Below, piece by piece: positions 31,870 to 43,148 of a stretch of 64,000 nucleotides of DNA. The DNA is from Phymatolithon calcareum (taxonomy: Eukaryota > Rhodophyta > Florideophyceae > Hapalidiales), in the NCBI GenBank assembly GCA_977006965.1, contig OZ345352.1, positions 3,100,001 through 3,164,000 on the forward strand, written 5' to 3'. Both the position numbers and the translations under genes were made by a program. Every line of letters begins with the position of its first letter. The first letter of the stretch is position 1. Below the pieces are notes generated by a model, which worked only from the letters and a program-made list of their open reading frames with translations, had not been told where the DNA came from and searched no databases.

Positions 31870-32770
31870 CAACGACCGGACCGAACGGCCCAGAAACAAG
31901 AAACTGATGATCTCCGGCGCCGCGTGGAGCCGGCGCCGGCACTTGTGACCATGACGATTCCGATGACAAATGCGCGCATTTCGGGGTTTTTTTCCGCCGA
32001 AATTGGAGGTCGAATGCCGCCCTCCCGAAGACAAAAGAGAGCCCACGCGCCCAAAGTCCCCGAAGACGCTTCGCTCGGCGCCGCGAAATATCAGGAATCG
32101 TGTTACGTGCTGCAGGTATCAAACTCGTCCGATATCATACCGGTCCACAACTGTTTTCCGTGATGCCGGCCGTCACGAGTCCCTGGAGGCCGCGCTGCGA
32201 AGAGCCACCCGCTGGTTTTTCAAGCTGTCCCCCACGATTGTGATCCCCAACGATGGCCTTCAGATTGCCCTCCCGAGCGGGCATTTGTTGAAAAGCGTCC
32301 CCCGAAGTTGTCCCCCCAAACGAGCTTCCGTTGAAGAGCGCTCCCGAAGCTGTCCCCTCGTGAGCTCCCGATAAAGAGCCCCCCGAAGTTGCCCCCCGAG
32401 CGAGCTTCCTTTGAAGAGCGCCCCCGAAGTTGTCCCCCGAGCGAGCTTTCGTTGAAGATCGCCCCGAAGCTGTTCCCCCGAGCGAGCTCCCGTTGCAGAG
32501 CACCCCCGAAGTTGCCTCCCGAGTGAGCTCCCGGCTAAGATCCCCCCACGCGAAGCTGTCCCCCTGAGCGGGCTTCCGTTTAAGAACCCCGAGAAGTTGT
32601 CCCCCCCAAGTGAGCTCCCGATCAAGAGCCCCCCACGCAAAGCTGTCCTCCCGAGCGGGCTTCCGTTTAAGAACCCCCTCCCCTATGTGTTGTCAACAGG
32701 GCAAGAAGACGTCGCGCTTTCGAGGTTTTTGCCCTACTTTAGCATTTTTTTACTACGGAGAAGAAGAAAG
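31870..32770 (+). mobile_element. X retroposon, copy 3, with internal minisatellite
   Basis: Starts with GACCGGACCGAACGGCC, matching the 5' part of the other X copies, and ends GAGAAGAAGAAAG like their tails. It lies in LINE-A1 between the endonuclease and linker segments, in opposite orientation. The second half is replaced by or expanded into a GC-rich tandem array. No TSD was found, so the borders are approximate. Confidence 0.55.
32275..32690. repeat. GC-rich minisatellite, ~45-48-bp unit
   Basis: About nine imperfect units of the form CCCGAAGTTGTCCCCCGAGCG followed by AGCTTCCGTTGAAGAGC. Open on the minus strand in two overlapping frames as Gly/Ser-rich peptide, which is a by-product of the repeat rather than evidence of a gene. 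Confidence 0.8.
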
Positions 32771-33857
32771 TAGCAAGTGATGGCTACTAGCGTTGGAGAA
32801 GATGGAGATAAGTGAAGCAATTGTGAGTTGGGAACATAATTGTTAAACAGAGAAGTTCCTGAGACCCAAGCTGCTCTGTTGTCGGTAAATCTGGCGTTGA
32901 GGGCTTGTAAAATAAAAACATAAAATTTCCCCCTCCCCCAATCCAGTCGCCGTATGCCAACCGTACTCTCTGTGCGGTTGTTCCCTTACATATGATGAGA
33001 TCGATCACGCTTGAGCCCACATGGCTGTGGAATGTTGGGCCGCCCGGTAAGAAGATTTTCCATCTCCTCTTTTGTGCCCAGTTGAACATTATCTGACCTT
33101 TTCGATTCCCCTTCTTGTCCCGTGCCTTGTGTCGACAGTTTGGGTCCCCGATCACCAGTGAGGGCCCGCGTGTTGCACTTTGGACCCTCGATAGGAATAG
33201 TTTCATTTTCTGGGAGCTTTGATCGGGAGAGATATAAGCAGCTATCATAGTGAACCCTGCAAATTGAAAGAACACTGCCTGGTGGTCTTGTTGTGCGATT
33301 CGATACAAGAGCCTCGTTCTCAAAAAGTTACGGAAGAAGATTGTTTCGCCTCCTCTATTTCAACCTTTCCTTTTCTGCGTTAGTGGGCTGACGGTACAAT
33401 AGTCTGCCTCTCAGAACGTTACGGAATAGAATTGTTACACCTCACCTATTCCGACCGCTCCTTTTTCAGCTAGTGGGCTGGCTGTCAGGCGTGCGTGGGG
33501 GAGCGGCAGAGAATTCTCAGGATTCAACCATGTTTCAGTGCGTACCAGAAAATGTGTCTTGACAGTGTCCCATACCGCTTGCATTAGTTTCGTATTCGTT
33601 TCTAGTCCATGCACATTATAGGTTCCGACTCTCATATATCCATCCAGATCTAACATTGACTTTGGATCTCCGGTTGCCTTTTGTGGGGGGCACTCGCTTG
33701 AATTTGATACCGCAAAAAACTTTTCAGTTTGAAAATGTCTAAGCACCTCTGCATCTTTCTCTTGGCGCAGAGCACACCCCCATTTTAACTTGTACTCGTC
33801 AGATAAGTTGACAATTAGGCGCCAAATGCACGGTAGCATCAGAGATAAATCGCAGAA

Positions 33858-36012
33858 TGGAAGAGGAGAAGCTAACATGGCCGAACGGACGACAAACGAC
33901 ACAAGACAAGTTTCAGATGCCCGTGCACGCACTAGCGAAAGTGGTGTGCCATGAAAATTGACAAAGGGAGCTTCAATTAAATAGAAATCCAATTTAATCC
34001 CGCGAAAGTGGTCGCAGAGATCAAGCTGCGCAAAGCGTTTTTTTCGACTGTACGTCGGCCAGAGTTGGCGGCGCAATCGCGAACGCACCCGCCTTTGACA
34101 ATCGCCACGCCCGAAATGCCAGACCCAAGTTCGCCGCCGTCGGATTTCGAAGAATTCAAGCGAATGACAGACTGGTTATCATAACCAGTCGCCCCCGGTG
34201 CACTTGCGCGTCACACTCTACAACATCTTCATGGATGAATTCGCAGAACGAATGAGCCGGGCATCAAAAACCTGGGCTGAAGTACCGGCTATCCTCTTCG
34301 CAGACGATGTTCTTCTCTCTGCGAAATCACCCGCGGCACTGCAAGGACTATTGGATATAGCTACCCAATGGGCACAAGAGCGAGAGATGACTTGGAACAC
34401 TAAACAAGGGAAAAGCGAAGTCCTCGAATCAGAAGAAACATTGGGCAAGACATTCAAGCTAGCGAACAAGGTGCTAGCACAAGTTCCGGAGGTCACGTAC
34501 CTTGGAGTATCCCTAGACCCCGGAGGAGTTACAGATACGTTAATGATGCAACGACTAAAGAAATCAAGGACGGCCGTGTACGAGTTGCGTACACTGGGAG
34601 TGTTCAAGAAAGGGCTGAGTATACAGAAGTGTATTCAGATATGCAAGGCACTAGTACAGCCACGCTGGGAGTACGCAATGCACTTAACGCCCTGGACAGA
34701 AGACGTACAAAATGCCGTCAAGGAAGTAGAAGCAACATTCTTCAATCAAGTATTCGGGCCACTGGCCCGAGGAAGGACGGATAGGCTCCGTCTCCTGTGC
34801 CGGATCCAGGCGGCCGCACATCGACGAGAAATGTTGGCCTTCAAAATGCTGAGAAGGAACAAGGCGAAAGAACGTATGTATTCAAAGGAAGTGCCAGAAA
34901 GAAGAAACAACGATGAATGGCAGTACACGAAGAAAGATATCGCCGCGATGGAGACCAGAGAGCCGTTCGGTGAAGCGGTAAAGCATATCCAAGCAAACCA
35001 ATCGTCGCAAGCACTTCGATCGAAATTTCTGGAAATGGAAGGAGACCGCCTAGAATCGAAGCGGAAAAGAAAGATACCATACGACAAAACAAGAGAATTG
35101 CCAGCAATCCTCAAGTTCCCCAAGGTGAAGCACAGACAACTCGCACTGCAGTATGCCTGTGGCAGATTCCCACAGGTGTCAACAACAAGTATGACTGAAG
35201 AATTCGGCACCAGAGCCAGAGAGCATATGGAGACCCTTGAACGCACGCTAGCAGGGTACGAACTCGAAGGAGAAAAACGACTGGAAACAGAAAAGGCGCT
35301 AGATGAGCTCTTACTATTTAGCAAGACACTCATAGAACGCATGGAGAACGAAGAAGGCCTGTATTAATCCGCAGAATGCAAGGCAAAAAGTGGTCGAGTC
35401 CAAGCACCAACAATCCCGTAGAGGACTGAGATAGGACTACTTTGAGTCCTAAGTTTTCCCGTCTGCGATTCTAGTGGACGTTTTGTGAGCTACACAAAGG
35501 TAGGTAGCACCAGAGGAAGCCTTGCCCATATCTTCGGAAGTCTGTGGGGCTTTTAAATAAACTTGAAAGGAAAAAAAAAATTTGCGCGTCACAGGAAGGG
35601 GACAAAAACTTTGGGATTTTTCGCCGCTGCATTGCAGGTTTTTTTGTAATGACAAGAGCTGTTCTCCGGCGTTCCCCATGAAGACGACTATCTCCTTCTA
35701 GTATTTTGGTACCACGTGGATTTTGCCCTGAGCGGTTGTGCCGCAATGCTCAAGGAAGCTGGGAGAGAGGACTGAAGGAGATGGTTACGAGATGACAAGC
35801 TTCTATGAGCTTCCTAAATGGTTTCCAGCCCGTGAATCCCTTTGAAAGACGGCGCTCGAAGATTCTTTGCGTAGAGAAGTGGATGTTAAGCCTCCCGAAG
35901 GTCTGCATTTTGCACAGCATTGAGCTGTTGTGAAATTAAGTACCGCTCGTATTATAACCGTAAGGGTGTGGTTCCAGGTCATCTTCGAAAACCCGCAATA
36001 AAGAAGAAAACT
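33858..36012 (+). mobile_element. X retroposon, copy 1, split by LINE-C
   Basis: The two halves (33858-34215 and 35593-36012) align with X copy 2 end to end, giving about 780 bp when the LINE-C insertion is removed. Shared marks are GACACAAGACAAGTTTC near the start, the EMPDPSSPPSDFEEF frame at about 34109-34156, and the 3' end CCCGCAATAAAGAAGAA. The native flank of the F-box gene (33711-33857) lies just to the left. Confidence 0.72.
34216..35581 (+). mobile_element. LINE-C, longest copy (5'-truncated in RT)
   Basis: A 12-bp TSD (TTGCGCGTCACA at 34204-34215 and from 35582). It carries one uninterrupted frame to the TAA at 35365-35367. It starts inside the RT palm (NIFMDEFAERM), with the catalytic FADDV at about 34297-34311, the thumb (PEVTYLGVSL, WEYAMHLTPW) and a basic C-terminal region (KRKRKIPYDKTRELPAIL). 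A 3' UTR with AATAAA and poly(A) (35572-35580) follows. The open frame and crisp TSD suggest youth, but it lacks endonuclease and most of the RT. Confidence 0.93.
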
Positions 36013-36664
36013 GTGAGGTGATTTTTCTCTCAACTGAAGGAATGGGAATCATTAAGTTTTGCAAATTAATCTACCCACTGACAGGCATTTCAAAAGAGTC
36101 AAACCCATGGATGCGTTCAACACGCTTGAAAACGGTGTCTACCAGTTAAAGTGTGTAGATTCCGGCGCCATCAAGCCTCTCACATGATTACCACACGAGG
36201 GTCATTTCCTTGGGGGGTATTGTACGTTTTTATTTTAGAAGCCCTCAACGTTAGCGCACGTCAATAACAGAACAGCTTCGCATTGCTCTGTAACTCTTCC
36301 AGGGAAGACTTCAACGTATCGCCTCCATCATCACAACATCATTTTCTCTTTCATCTCGATTTCGATCATCATTAATTTGTCCATCGCTTGCCTCACTTCC
36401 TCTTCTGCTCTGTCATCGATCTATTTTTGCGTTAGATTGAGTTGAAGGGTTTCTAGCAGCATTGCCGCAAGTTCGTCGTAGTTGTCAACATACGCCGATG
36501 AGTTTTGTGGAAGGAAGCGGCCGATAAAACATTTGACTGCCCAAAGTCCGTATTTTCCCGGCTTGATTTGAATTACGGGGTTTTGATTCTAGTTCATATC
36601 CATAGCGATATTGCGTTTTTTGACCTTCTGCGTCTCGCTCCATGCCCAGTAGATTCGCAGTTTC
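36013..36664. other. No gene supported
   Basis: Spacer between X copy 1 and a LINE fragment; only short open frames. Confidence 0.5.
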
Positions 36665-37060
36665 TCATCCTTGTAGGTGACCGTTCCGTCCATGGCCCCT
36701 CTTGGCCGGGATGCTCAACTCTTCGTGCTTGTCGCGGAATCTGATATCCCTCTGTTCCTGTGCCAAGTCCTCATCCTTGCCCTCGTAGTTCATAGTTTCC
36801 TCCAGGCTCTGTTTTGCATACAGAAGTCGCAAGACAAAGTGCTCTCCTAATTTCTTGCGTCTCAGGTCCGGTGATGTGTTTCTGCACATCGCTCGCATTC
36901 GATCATTATTAGGGAGTACAACAATCCTTCTACCTGGTCCACATTGGGTTGAATGGACTTCGACCATGGAGTTTGGTGCAGTGCGTATTCCCATCGACAT
37001 TGGAGCAAGGCCTTATAAATATATGTTCCCATCCTTGGCTTTGCAGTCACTGCAGTTGTT
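36665..37060 (-). mobile_element. Degraded LINE fragment (LINE-B/C-like)
   Basis: The minus frame 37050-36862 reads YKALLQCRWEYALHQTPWSK, matching the thumb region of LINE-B (YKALIQSRWEYAMHLTPWTP). A second frame continues to 36665. It is more diverged than the other copies; ends not defined. Confidence 0.6.
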
Positions 37061-37616
37061 TAGCACTGCATAAGTAGTCATCATGTCATCTGCAGTATTC
37101 CTTTTCTTCTTCGCGGGAGTTAATTAGGTTCAACACCATTCCAGGATGTAAAAGTAAGTTCTAGAGTGACTGAATGTCGAATATTATTGCGCGAGTCAAA
37201 TGAGTTGTTCAGCAAGAAATCATAATATCGGGGAAGGACAGAAAATTCTTCCAAATCTATAAAAATCAACCAAAAAGAAGATACAAGAATGGATTTCTCT
37301 TTAATTGAAGCTCGCTTTGTCAATCATCATTTCACTTGAGAGACTTTTCGTTGCGCTACAATCCTTCGCTTACGTTCTCATCTAAGTAGTTGATTTCGGA
37401 CATTTTTCTTTGGACAGTATCAACTGGCATTTCCAGCATCTCTTTTTGAATATCGGAAAGTCGTTCTTTGGGCATTATGTTTGAAATGATACAAGAATGA
37501 AAAGTAAAGAATGAATAAGTGCAGATAGACGAGCCCAAAAGAATTTTGAAAAAGAAGAAGTCAGACCAAGAATAAAAAACTAGCTTATTTAGTAGATATG
37601 TTAGAAAATTGCCGAC

Positions 37617-38481
37617 TTGCCTCAAAGACGCACTGCAGAATATCTCGGGAGGACAATTGACGCGAACGGTATTCGTGAAGACAGGGTTCTCGAGCGATTC
37701 AAAAGCCAAGAGCAAAATGTAGGGCTCAACCTAGGCATTCCAAGAAGAGGATATAGCACTGAAGAGAGTATCATGTCTTTCAAAGCTTTTATCAGGCCAG
37801 TATGTGAGTACGCTGCGCACATAACACCCAACACAATCGGTGTATCGAAAGCAGCAGTGAAAATTCAGGACATTGCATGGATACTATTCGGGAAGTGGGA
37901 AGCGCGGCAATAAGGAAGACTAATGCAACTGCGGCAAATAAAACCACGAGCCTTTCGTCGAAAGAACCTGCTCCGGAAGCTAAGACGAAGATTAGGCAAG
38001 AGTGTGGAGGAGACAAAAGACACAGGGGCGGAGCTAGAACTCGAAACTCTAGACTGTATACGGGAATCAAACACGAAAACTGACATTCAAGATAGATCTG
38101 GCCTCCGAGAGTATGGCAGAAGCAAGAAGAGCACCGCATCAGGAAAATTACGTTCGCCAAGAATAGTGTACTGCACCAAGCGATGAGGATGAAAGAAAGC
38201 AGATACAGAATTCATTGTGCAAGGTGGTTTGTTCGCCATTTTCCGAGAAACCCACAGAAGTTAATGAAGAAAGAGGCATTCAAGGATCATATGCAACTGG
38301 AAAACTCAACAAAATCCTGAAGAAGCCTACATGGACCCCTGCAGAAAAGATTGACGTGGTTACAGCCATTGAACTGATTGTATGTAATTCCAATTTAGGA
38401 AGCTGAAAATTTTCAATGCTAAGAGCATATGCTTAGAAAGGTGCAGACTTTCCTCCAGCTAGGACACAGAGTACGTTCGCC
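37617..38481 (+). mobile_element. LINE-A C-terminal fragment, plus strand
   Basis: Begins TAEYLGRTIDANGI and continues with FKAFIRPVCEYAAHITP. Frameshifts occur near 37910 and 38190, then the tail ILKKPTWTPAEKID and the family 3' UTR follow, to about 38481. Abuts a minus-strand LINE-A 3' end, giving a tail-to-tail pair. Confidence 0.75.
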
Positions 38482-38491
38482 TAATTAAGAG

Positions 38492-41021
38492 CATTTATTG
38501 AGAAGGTATCATGTGTCCCAGTTTGTGTAAAGTCGGCACCTTTCTTATTTTTTTTGAATTTAGATTTTATTAAACGCCCTCTGTAACACTCATGAGACTG
38601 CAAGGGAGATGCGTTTCAACAGCTACGTTGTAGCTTCGATCATATATTCAAATACTTGTAACCCTGGTTAACGTCGTAGCCCTAGCTGCAAAAACCCTCT
38701 CCCGTAAAAGGGCGGAGGGAAAAGCTTGGGGGTCCACTGATCAGTTTTCCTCAATTGGCGCCTTGTCTATTCCATGTCGTCGTAAAAGACGATAGTGAAG
38801 AAGAGTAGCTTGTCTAGAGCTTTTTCAGTGATATTAATCTCCTCTTTGGTCAGGTGATATCTTCCGAGGTATTCTTCCAGGTTGCTCATGAAGATTGGTA
38901 CAGTATCACCGAACTTGTCTGTGAGAAGTGATGTGCTCATTGGGGGGAACCGACCCAATGCCCACTTTACCGCTAATTGGCGGTGCTGTGTTTTCGGGAG
39001 TCTGATAATCGCCAGGGTGGACTCCGGCAGATCGTAGGGAATTTTTCTCTTTCTGTTGGACTCGGAGACGTCTCCTTCGTCTTTGAAGAGCAAGGTCCTC
39101 AACGATTTTGCTGAAACTCCCTTTTTGAGGAAAGTCAGAGCCGTCTCGAATAGGTCGTACTGTAGCATTGCCGATATGTCTCGACTAACCCATTGTAGTT
39201 CATCCACATCTCTTTCCTCGATTGGGACGGCAAGAAGGCTCCTTTTCTTTGATCTGGCTCGTTCCAGCATTCTGAGTGCTAGCACGAGTCTCCTGTTTTC
39301 GGCGTTGTGAATTCGGCAATGAAGGCGAAGTCTGACATAGCGGTTTTTCGATATTGGACCGAATACTTGTGCGAAAAATGTTTTCTCCACTTCTGCGATA
39401 GCTGTCTGGACTCTCGGCGTCCATGGCGTCAGGTGCATTGCATACTCCCATCTTGATTGTATCAACGCCTTGTATGTATTCACTGCTGTCACGGGGCTGA
39501 GTGCCCGCAACGAGACACCCTGGGACCTCAGTTGATGTACCGCGATCTTAGCGTGTCGGATGCGCTCAAGCATTTTTGTGTCGGTAACTCCCTCATTACT
39601 GAGTGAGATTCCAAGGTATGCGACTTCTTTGACCTTTGCCAACGTTTTCCCTGCAAGCATGAAAATGGGTGGTCTTGTGTCTTCCGAGAGAAGTACATCG
39701 CTTTTCCCAGCTTTCGTGTTCCAAACCTTCTGCCTGTATCTTGCCCAATTCGATGCAATGTTTAATAGTCTCTGTAGTCCCGCTGGTGTCTTTTCCGATA
39801 GAAGAACGTCGTCCACAAAGAGCACTGCAGCTACATCTGCAACTTCTTGCGGCACTTGGCCTATTCTTTCCGCGAATTCGTCCATGAAAAGGTTGTACAA
39901 ACTTGGACTTGGCGGAGACCCCTGAGGTACTCCTCTGTCAATTAGGAACCACTTCTACTGCGGGTCACCAAACGTGGATACCCAGGAAGGCATCAAGAAT
40001 GGTTCTATCATCACCCATAGCTCTTGCGGTAGAAGCCGGCTCATTCGCTCTTGCAGGTGGTGTCTAGGCACTGTGTCGTACGCTGCCTTCAGGTCCAATA
40101 CTGTGATGCATCGCTGCCCTCGTTTTTGTAGTTCCAGCGCCCTCAAGATTGCGAGCTGCGTACTCTTCCCTTTTTGAAATCCCAGCTGGATGTTGTGGTT
40201 CTTGTATCTTTGACGGAGCATAATATCAATTGCGGACTCAACAACCTTTCGGACCTGACTCAGTAGAGATATGGGTCGGAAATTTTTTGGATCGACATGG
40301 TCTCCTTTCTTGTGCAGCGGGACCAAGAGAGCTTTCATCCACGATGTTGGAAGTGTTCCTCATCTGCCGCAGGCTGTCCATAGCTCATAGACTAAGTCTG
40401 TACATTCTTCCAGGTCCACTTTCAACATTTCGCTCTTCACTCCGTCCAGGCCCGGGGCCTTTCTGGTTGGAGCTTTCAGGATTGCTAGTTTGATAAGATT
40501 CCGCATTTGAGGAGGACAGTCAAAGTGCGAAGGTCTTTGTCGCTATCTCCCGACATCTCGGCATGTCTGGGATACGTGGGCCGTAAACAGCTTTTTATGC
40601 AATGGACGAACGTTCATCTTGTTCCTAGACGTTCTTTGTGTTCTCATCTTCTGCATTCGGGAGATTTGTTCAATTGACTTGGACCCATCTTTTTCCTCAA
40701 GATCATCTATGTATTCTTGATACCTCTGTCGCCTCCTTCTGTTCACCAGCTTGCGAATATGTTTACGACATTCCTCATATCGCTTCCATGCCTCCTTTGT
40801 ATCCTGCTCTTGAGCTTTCTTGTGCAGTTTGGCACCTTTCTTATCGCATTATACTAGCATCGAGAGTTGTCAATTACCCTTTTCAGAATTAAATAATCTC
40901 ACGTCAATGGCTCGCGCCACTTCATTCTCTTCGGTGGCGGGCCCATGTGGGCTTCTTCAGGGTTCTGCTGAGTGTGCAATTGCCCATGATCTTTGACTAC
41001 CCATTTCTTCAATCAGCTTCC
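38492..41021 (-). mobile_element. LINE-A 3' fragment split by LINE-B
   Basis: The 3' UTR (TTTATTGAGAAGGTATCATG on the plus strand, 38492-38547) resumes at 40844 with TCGCATTATACTAGCATCGA and runs to about 41021. A short inverted LINE-A 3' terminus follows at 41022-41051. Confidence 0.75.
38548..40830 (-). mobile_element. LINE-B, 2.3-kb copy
   Basis: A 13-bp TSD (GGCACCTTTCTTA at 38535-38547 and 40831-40843). On the minus strand: a basic region (40746-40543), then the RT (40338-39955) with FRPISLLSQ, LGFQKGKST and LDLKAAYDTVP. After one frameshift near 39950 a 377-residue frame (39900-38767) follows with FVDDVLLSEK, WEYAMHLTPW and KRKIPYDLPES. It ends in a T run (A on the coding strand) at 38548-38555. 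The catalytic motif is FVDD where LINE-C has FADD. 5'-truncated upstream of the RT; no endonuclease. Confidence 0.9.
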
Positions 41022-41051
41022 ATGGTACCTTCTCAATAAATCCATTTAATT

Positions 41052-41715
41052 ACGACTTTCCTCAAGTTGAGACACATAGTTCATTCTCAATTAATGAACT
41101 TAACTGTGCTTCATCATATCTTATCTGTGTTATGGGCTGTTGAGACTCTGGATGCGCGCTAGAATGTTACACTAAGCTACAAGTCTGTAGCAGCTGAAAT
41201 GTATCTCCTTTGTAGCCTCAAGTTTGTTTCTGAGAGCGTTCAATAAATGCTACTTTTAAACTAAAAATCCATGCAACAGCCGGGGACATAGGAATGCGGG
41301 GTGGTGCAATTTTTCAAATCAACATTGATCAAGGTAGCGCCGAGGCCCAGTGCATGGGATAGCGAATATAGTAGAGACGCTAACAGTATACAGTAGTTGG
41401 CGTTCGAATTGCGTACGTTTTTGGCCAGCTTGGGTGCAGTGTTTAGATTTTTGCTTCCTTCACATCGGATCATGGCCGCAAGAGAAGTGCTTTTCACTCC
41501 ACTAAACGATGGCTTTCGTAATATTATAACCAAAATATTATTTTGCACCTAAATCGCCATTTCTCTTCTGTACTCTGGCTGCAGCGAGAAAGCGCTCATC
41601 TCTAAGATGAAGTTGGCACTCGATTGATCGGAAGGTTCCGAAGCCATTGGTATCATTTTATGTTCTATGGATTTGATAATTTTTCGAGTCCACCAGCTGT
41701 TACATGGATTCTCAG
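41052..41715. other. No gene supported
   Basis: Spacer between LINE-A debris and the TTAA target of the piggyBac element. Confidence 0.5.
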
Positions 41716-42133
41716 TTAACCCCCTCGTACTGCTACAATTGAGGTTTATTGGGACACAGTAAAATCATTCTTTTGAGAGGCCCATGCGCATCGAAACACG
41801 TCATAGAGTATTTCCTGTCCTTCCTCATGTGCAGGCGCTCGTACTGAACAAGTTTGGAGTGAGTTCGAGCAGGGTACGCGAAGCTGCCGCGATTTTCGTG
41901 TCCAAATATGCCTATTCGTTCAGATGATGTAGACAGTTAGCAGTTGCGCGTTCGGATATTATTTCAAGATGGATGTCTTCTTAAGCACAGTACCTGGACC
42001 CGTTTTTTTCGTTTTCAAAAAATCGGCTGAAAAAAAAGATACGGGCAGTTCTACATCGAGCAAAACATTCGAATTGGACCCCTAAACTGAGCTTTTCGGC
42101 CTGCGTGTCCTTTGCGGCTCATCTGTGTACCTG

Positions 42134-42514
42134 ATGAGCTACGATCTGACTATAAGTCATAGCGGCCTTGATGGGAAATGTGTTTCCATGATGAGAAGAG
42201 CTTTGGCAGACCACGAGAGAGCCATGTATGCTCTTAGTGCCTTCAAAACAGTGCATTCACGATCGGTCGTCATGCAGATAGGAATGTATATTATGAAGGC
42301 AGTGGCAGATGGAGGAATGGGACGATCATTTGAGGACTTTGTTTTGCTCTTGACACTTCTCAACCCAGAAAAACTAGAGTCGTATCATGGCGCAGAGGAA
42401 TACGTATCGCAGAAGGTGGTCTGGAGAGGGAGCTTCATGAATTCGACTGAAAGGTACAGTTCTGATGTGCACCGCTGTACAAGCGTACAACTGGCAAGAT
42501 TCCAACTTCCATGA
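42134..42514 (+). CDS. Unrecognised 127-residue ORF inside the piggyBac element
   Basis: Lies convergent to the transposase remnant, between the left end and the transposase C-terminus. Has an ATG and balanced composition with hydrophobic stretches (FEDFVLLLTLLNPEKLESY). No known domain. It could be a captured host fragment, a lost exon of something else, or chance. Confidence 0.3.
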   Translation: MSYDLTISHSGLDGKCVSMMRRALADHERAMYALSAFKTVHSRSVVMQIGMYIMKAVADGGMGRSFEDFVLLLTLLNPEKLESYHGAEEYVSQKVVWRGSFMNSTERYSSDVHRCTSVQLARFQLP

Positions 42515-42600
42515 GTCTTAGATAGTGGACAATGCGATACTGCGCACTCTTGACAAATCAGAGATAGAAAAAAGTCCATAGTCTGGGTCTTTATTGGTGT

Positions 42601-43146
42601 CTACTGCCTTTTCTCCGCGGCATGTAGTCTATAGCAGCTTCCCAAATCCCCGAAACATAAAGGTGTCCTACAATCAAGGCATGCGTACCGTGTTCTGCAT
42701 CTAGAGCCAGGAAATGAACAATAGGGCCGCACGGGTAATCCATCAACGTCAATACCCTGCATTTCGATGTGCCTATTGTTTTCGTTTGGCATTGGCGGCC
42801 TTTTGGACGACAGTGAACCGGCTCCCAGATTTAGCTTGAGGTCACAAAGTGATGCCACAACTTTCTCCCGAAACTCAAGAAGTGTAGGCTTCTCACCTTT
42901 GTGGAACGGTAGTGCAATAGAGCAGTTCACGATAGTTTGCTCCAAGAGAAATGTGAAAATTGCATTTGTCCACTTCTGATTGCGCCTCTCGTAATGATAG
43001 TACGAGCGAAGCTGATCTGTGAGATCAGCTCCCCCCATTCACTCATTATAGTCCAGACAAACGCGAGGAAGTATCCGAATTCTTTGCCCTTGATCATTAG
43101 TAGAAACGTTTTGCTGAAACCTTTCCTTTCCGTTTAGCCTTCGCGA
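42601..43146 (-). pseudogene. piggyBac transposase, C-terminal remnant
   Basis: The minus frame contains DYNEW, a stop, then MGGADLTDQLRSYYHYERR...KW, matching the conserved MGGVDxxDQxxxYY block that follows the DDE core. It ends in the cysteine-rich zinc-binding tail (CRTRYACLDC, TPLCFGD, CYRLH). piggyBac transposases cut and paste at TTAA. The DDD catalytic core that should precede this block is absent: within ~10 bp upstream lies the stop codon of the neighbouring N-terminal-type frame. The result is a deletion derivative with an in-frame stop. Confidence 0.82.
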
Positions 43147-43148
43147 AA

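Larger units (their letters stand above)
22230..33391 (-). mobile_element. LINE-A1: second LINE of the same family, inserted in LINE-A2
   Basis: The TSD CGGTACAATAGTC is at 22217-22229 and 33392-33404. On the minus strand it holds: the endonuclease (33323-32787, FGDPNC-like and SSVIDLIICK motifs); a basic linker (31761-31265); the RT domain (31181-30393, FRPISLLS-like, LDLKSAYDRVP); and, after the 7.2-kb insertion, the C-terminal part (23149-22541, YEYAAHITPDTIG) and a 3' UTR ending near 22230. It is 5'-truncated within the endonuclease, and its RT catalytic region is degraded (ILADSV in place of the usual FADD). X3 sits between endonuclease and linker. Confidence 0.88.
17713..33693 (-). mobile_element. 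LINE-A2: 5'-truncated non-LTR retrotransposon, host of a nested insertion cluster
   Basis: A 17-bp TSD (TCGCTTGAATTTGATAC) at 17696-17712 and 33694-33710 delimits it. In order on the minus strand it has: the endonuclease N-terminus (33635 onward, MRVGTYNVHGLE); the rest of an AP-type endonuclease (22224-21769, FGDLNCQHKAW and SSVIDLII); a basic linker (21312-20800); the reverse transcriptase (20480-19582, with LDLKSSYDRVP and MFADDV); a C-terminal domain (19570-18664); and a 3' UTR ending in CTCAATAAATCC near 17714. Frames are broken in several places. Inserted into it are X2, a LINE-B tail, Y1 and LINE-A1 with all its contents. The 5' end falls at the start of the endonuclease ORF. Confidence 0.9.

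Noticed and set aside
32135-32640. Possible pentapeptide-repeat protein on the minus strand
   Set aside because: Arises from the 45-48-bp DNA minisatellite; two overlapping frames are equally repetitive and the A(D/N)LXX pattern is not kept.
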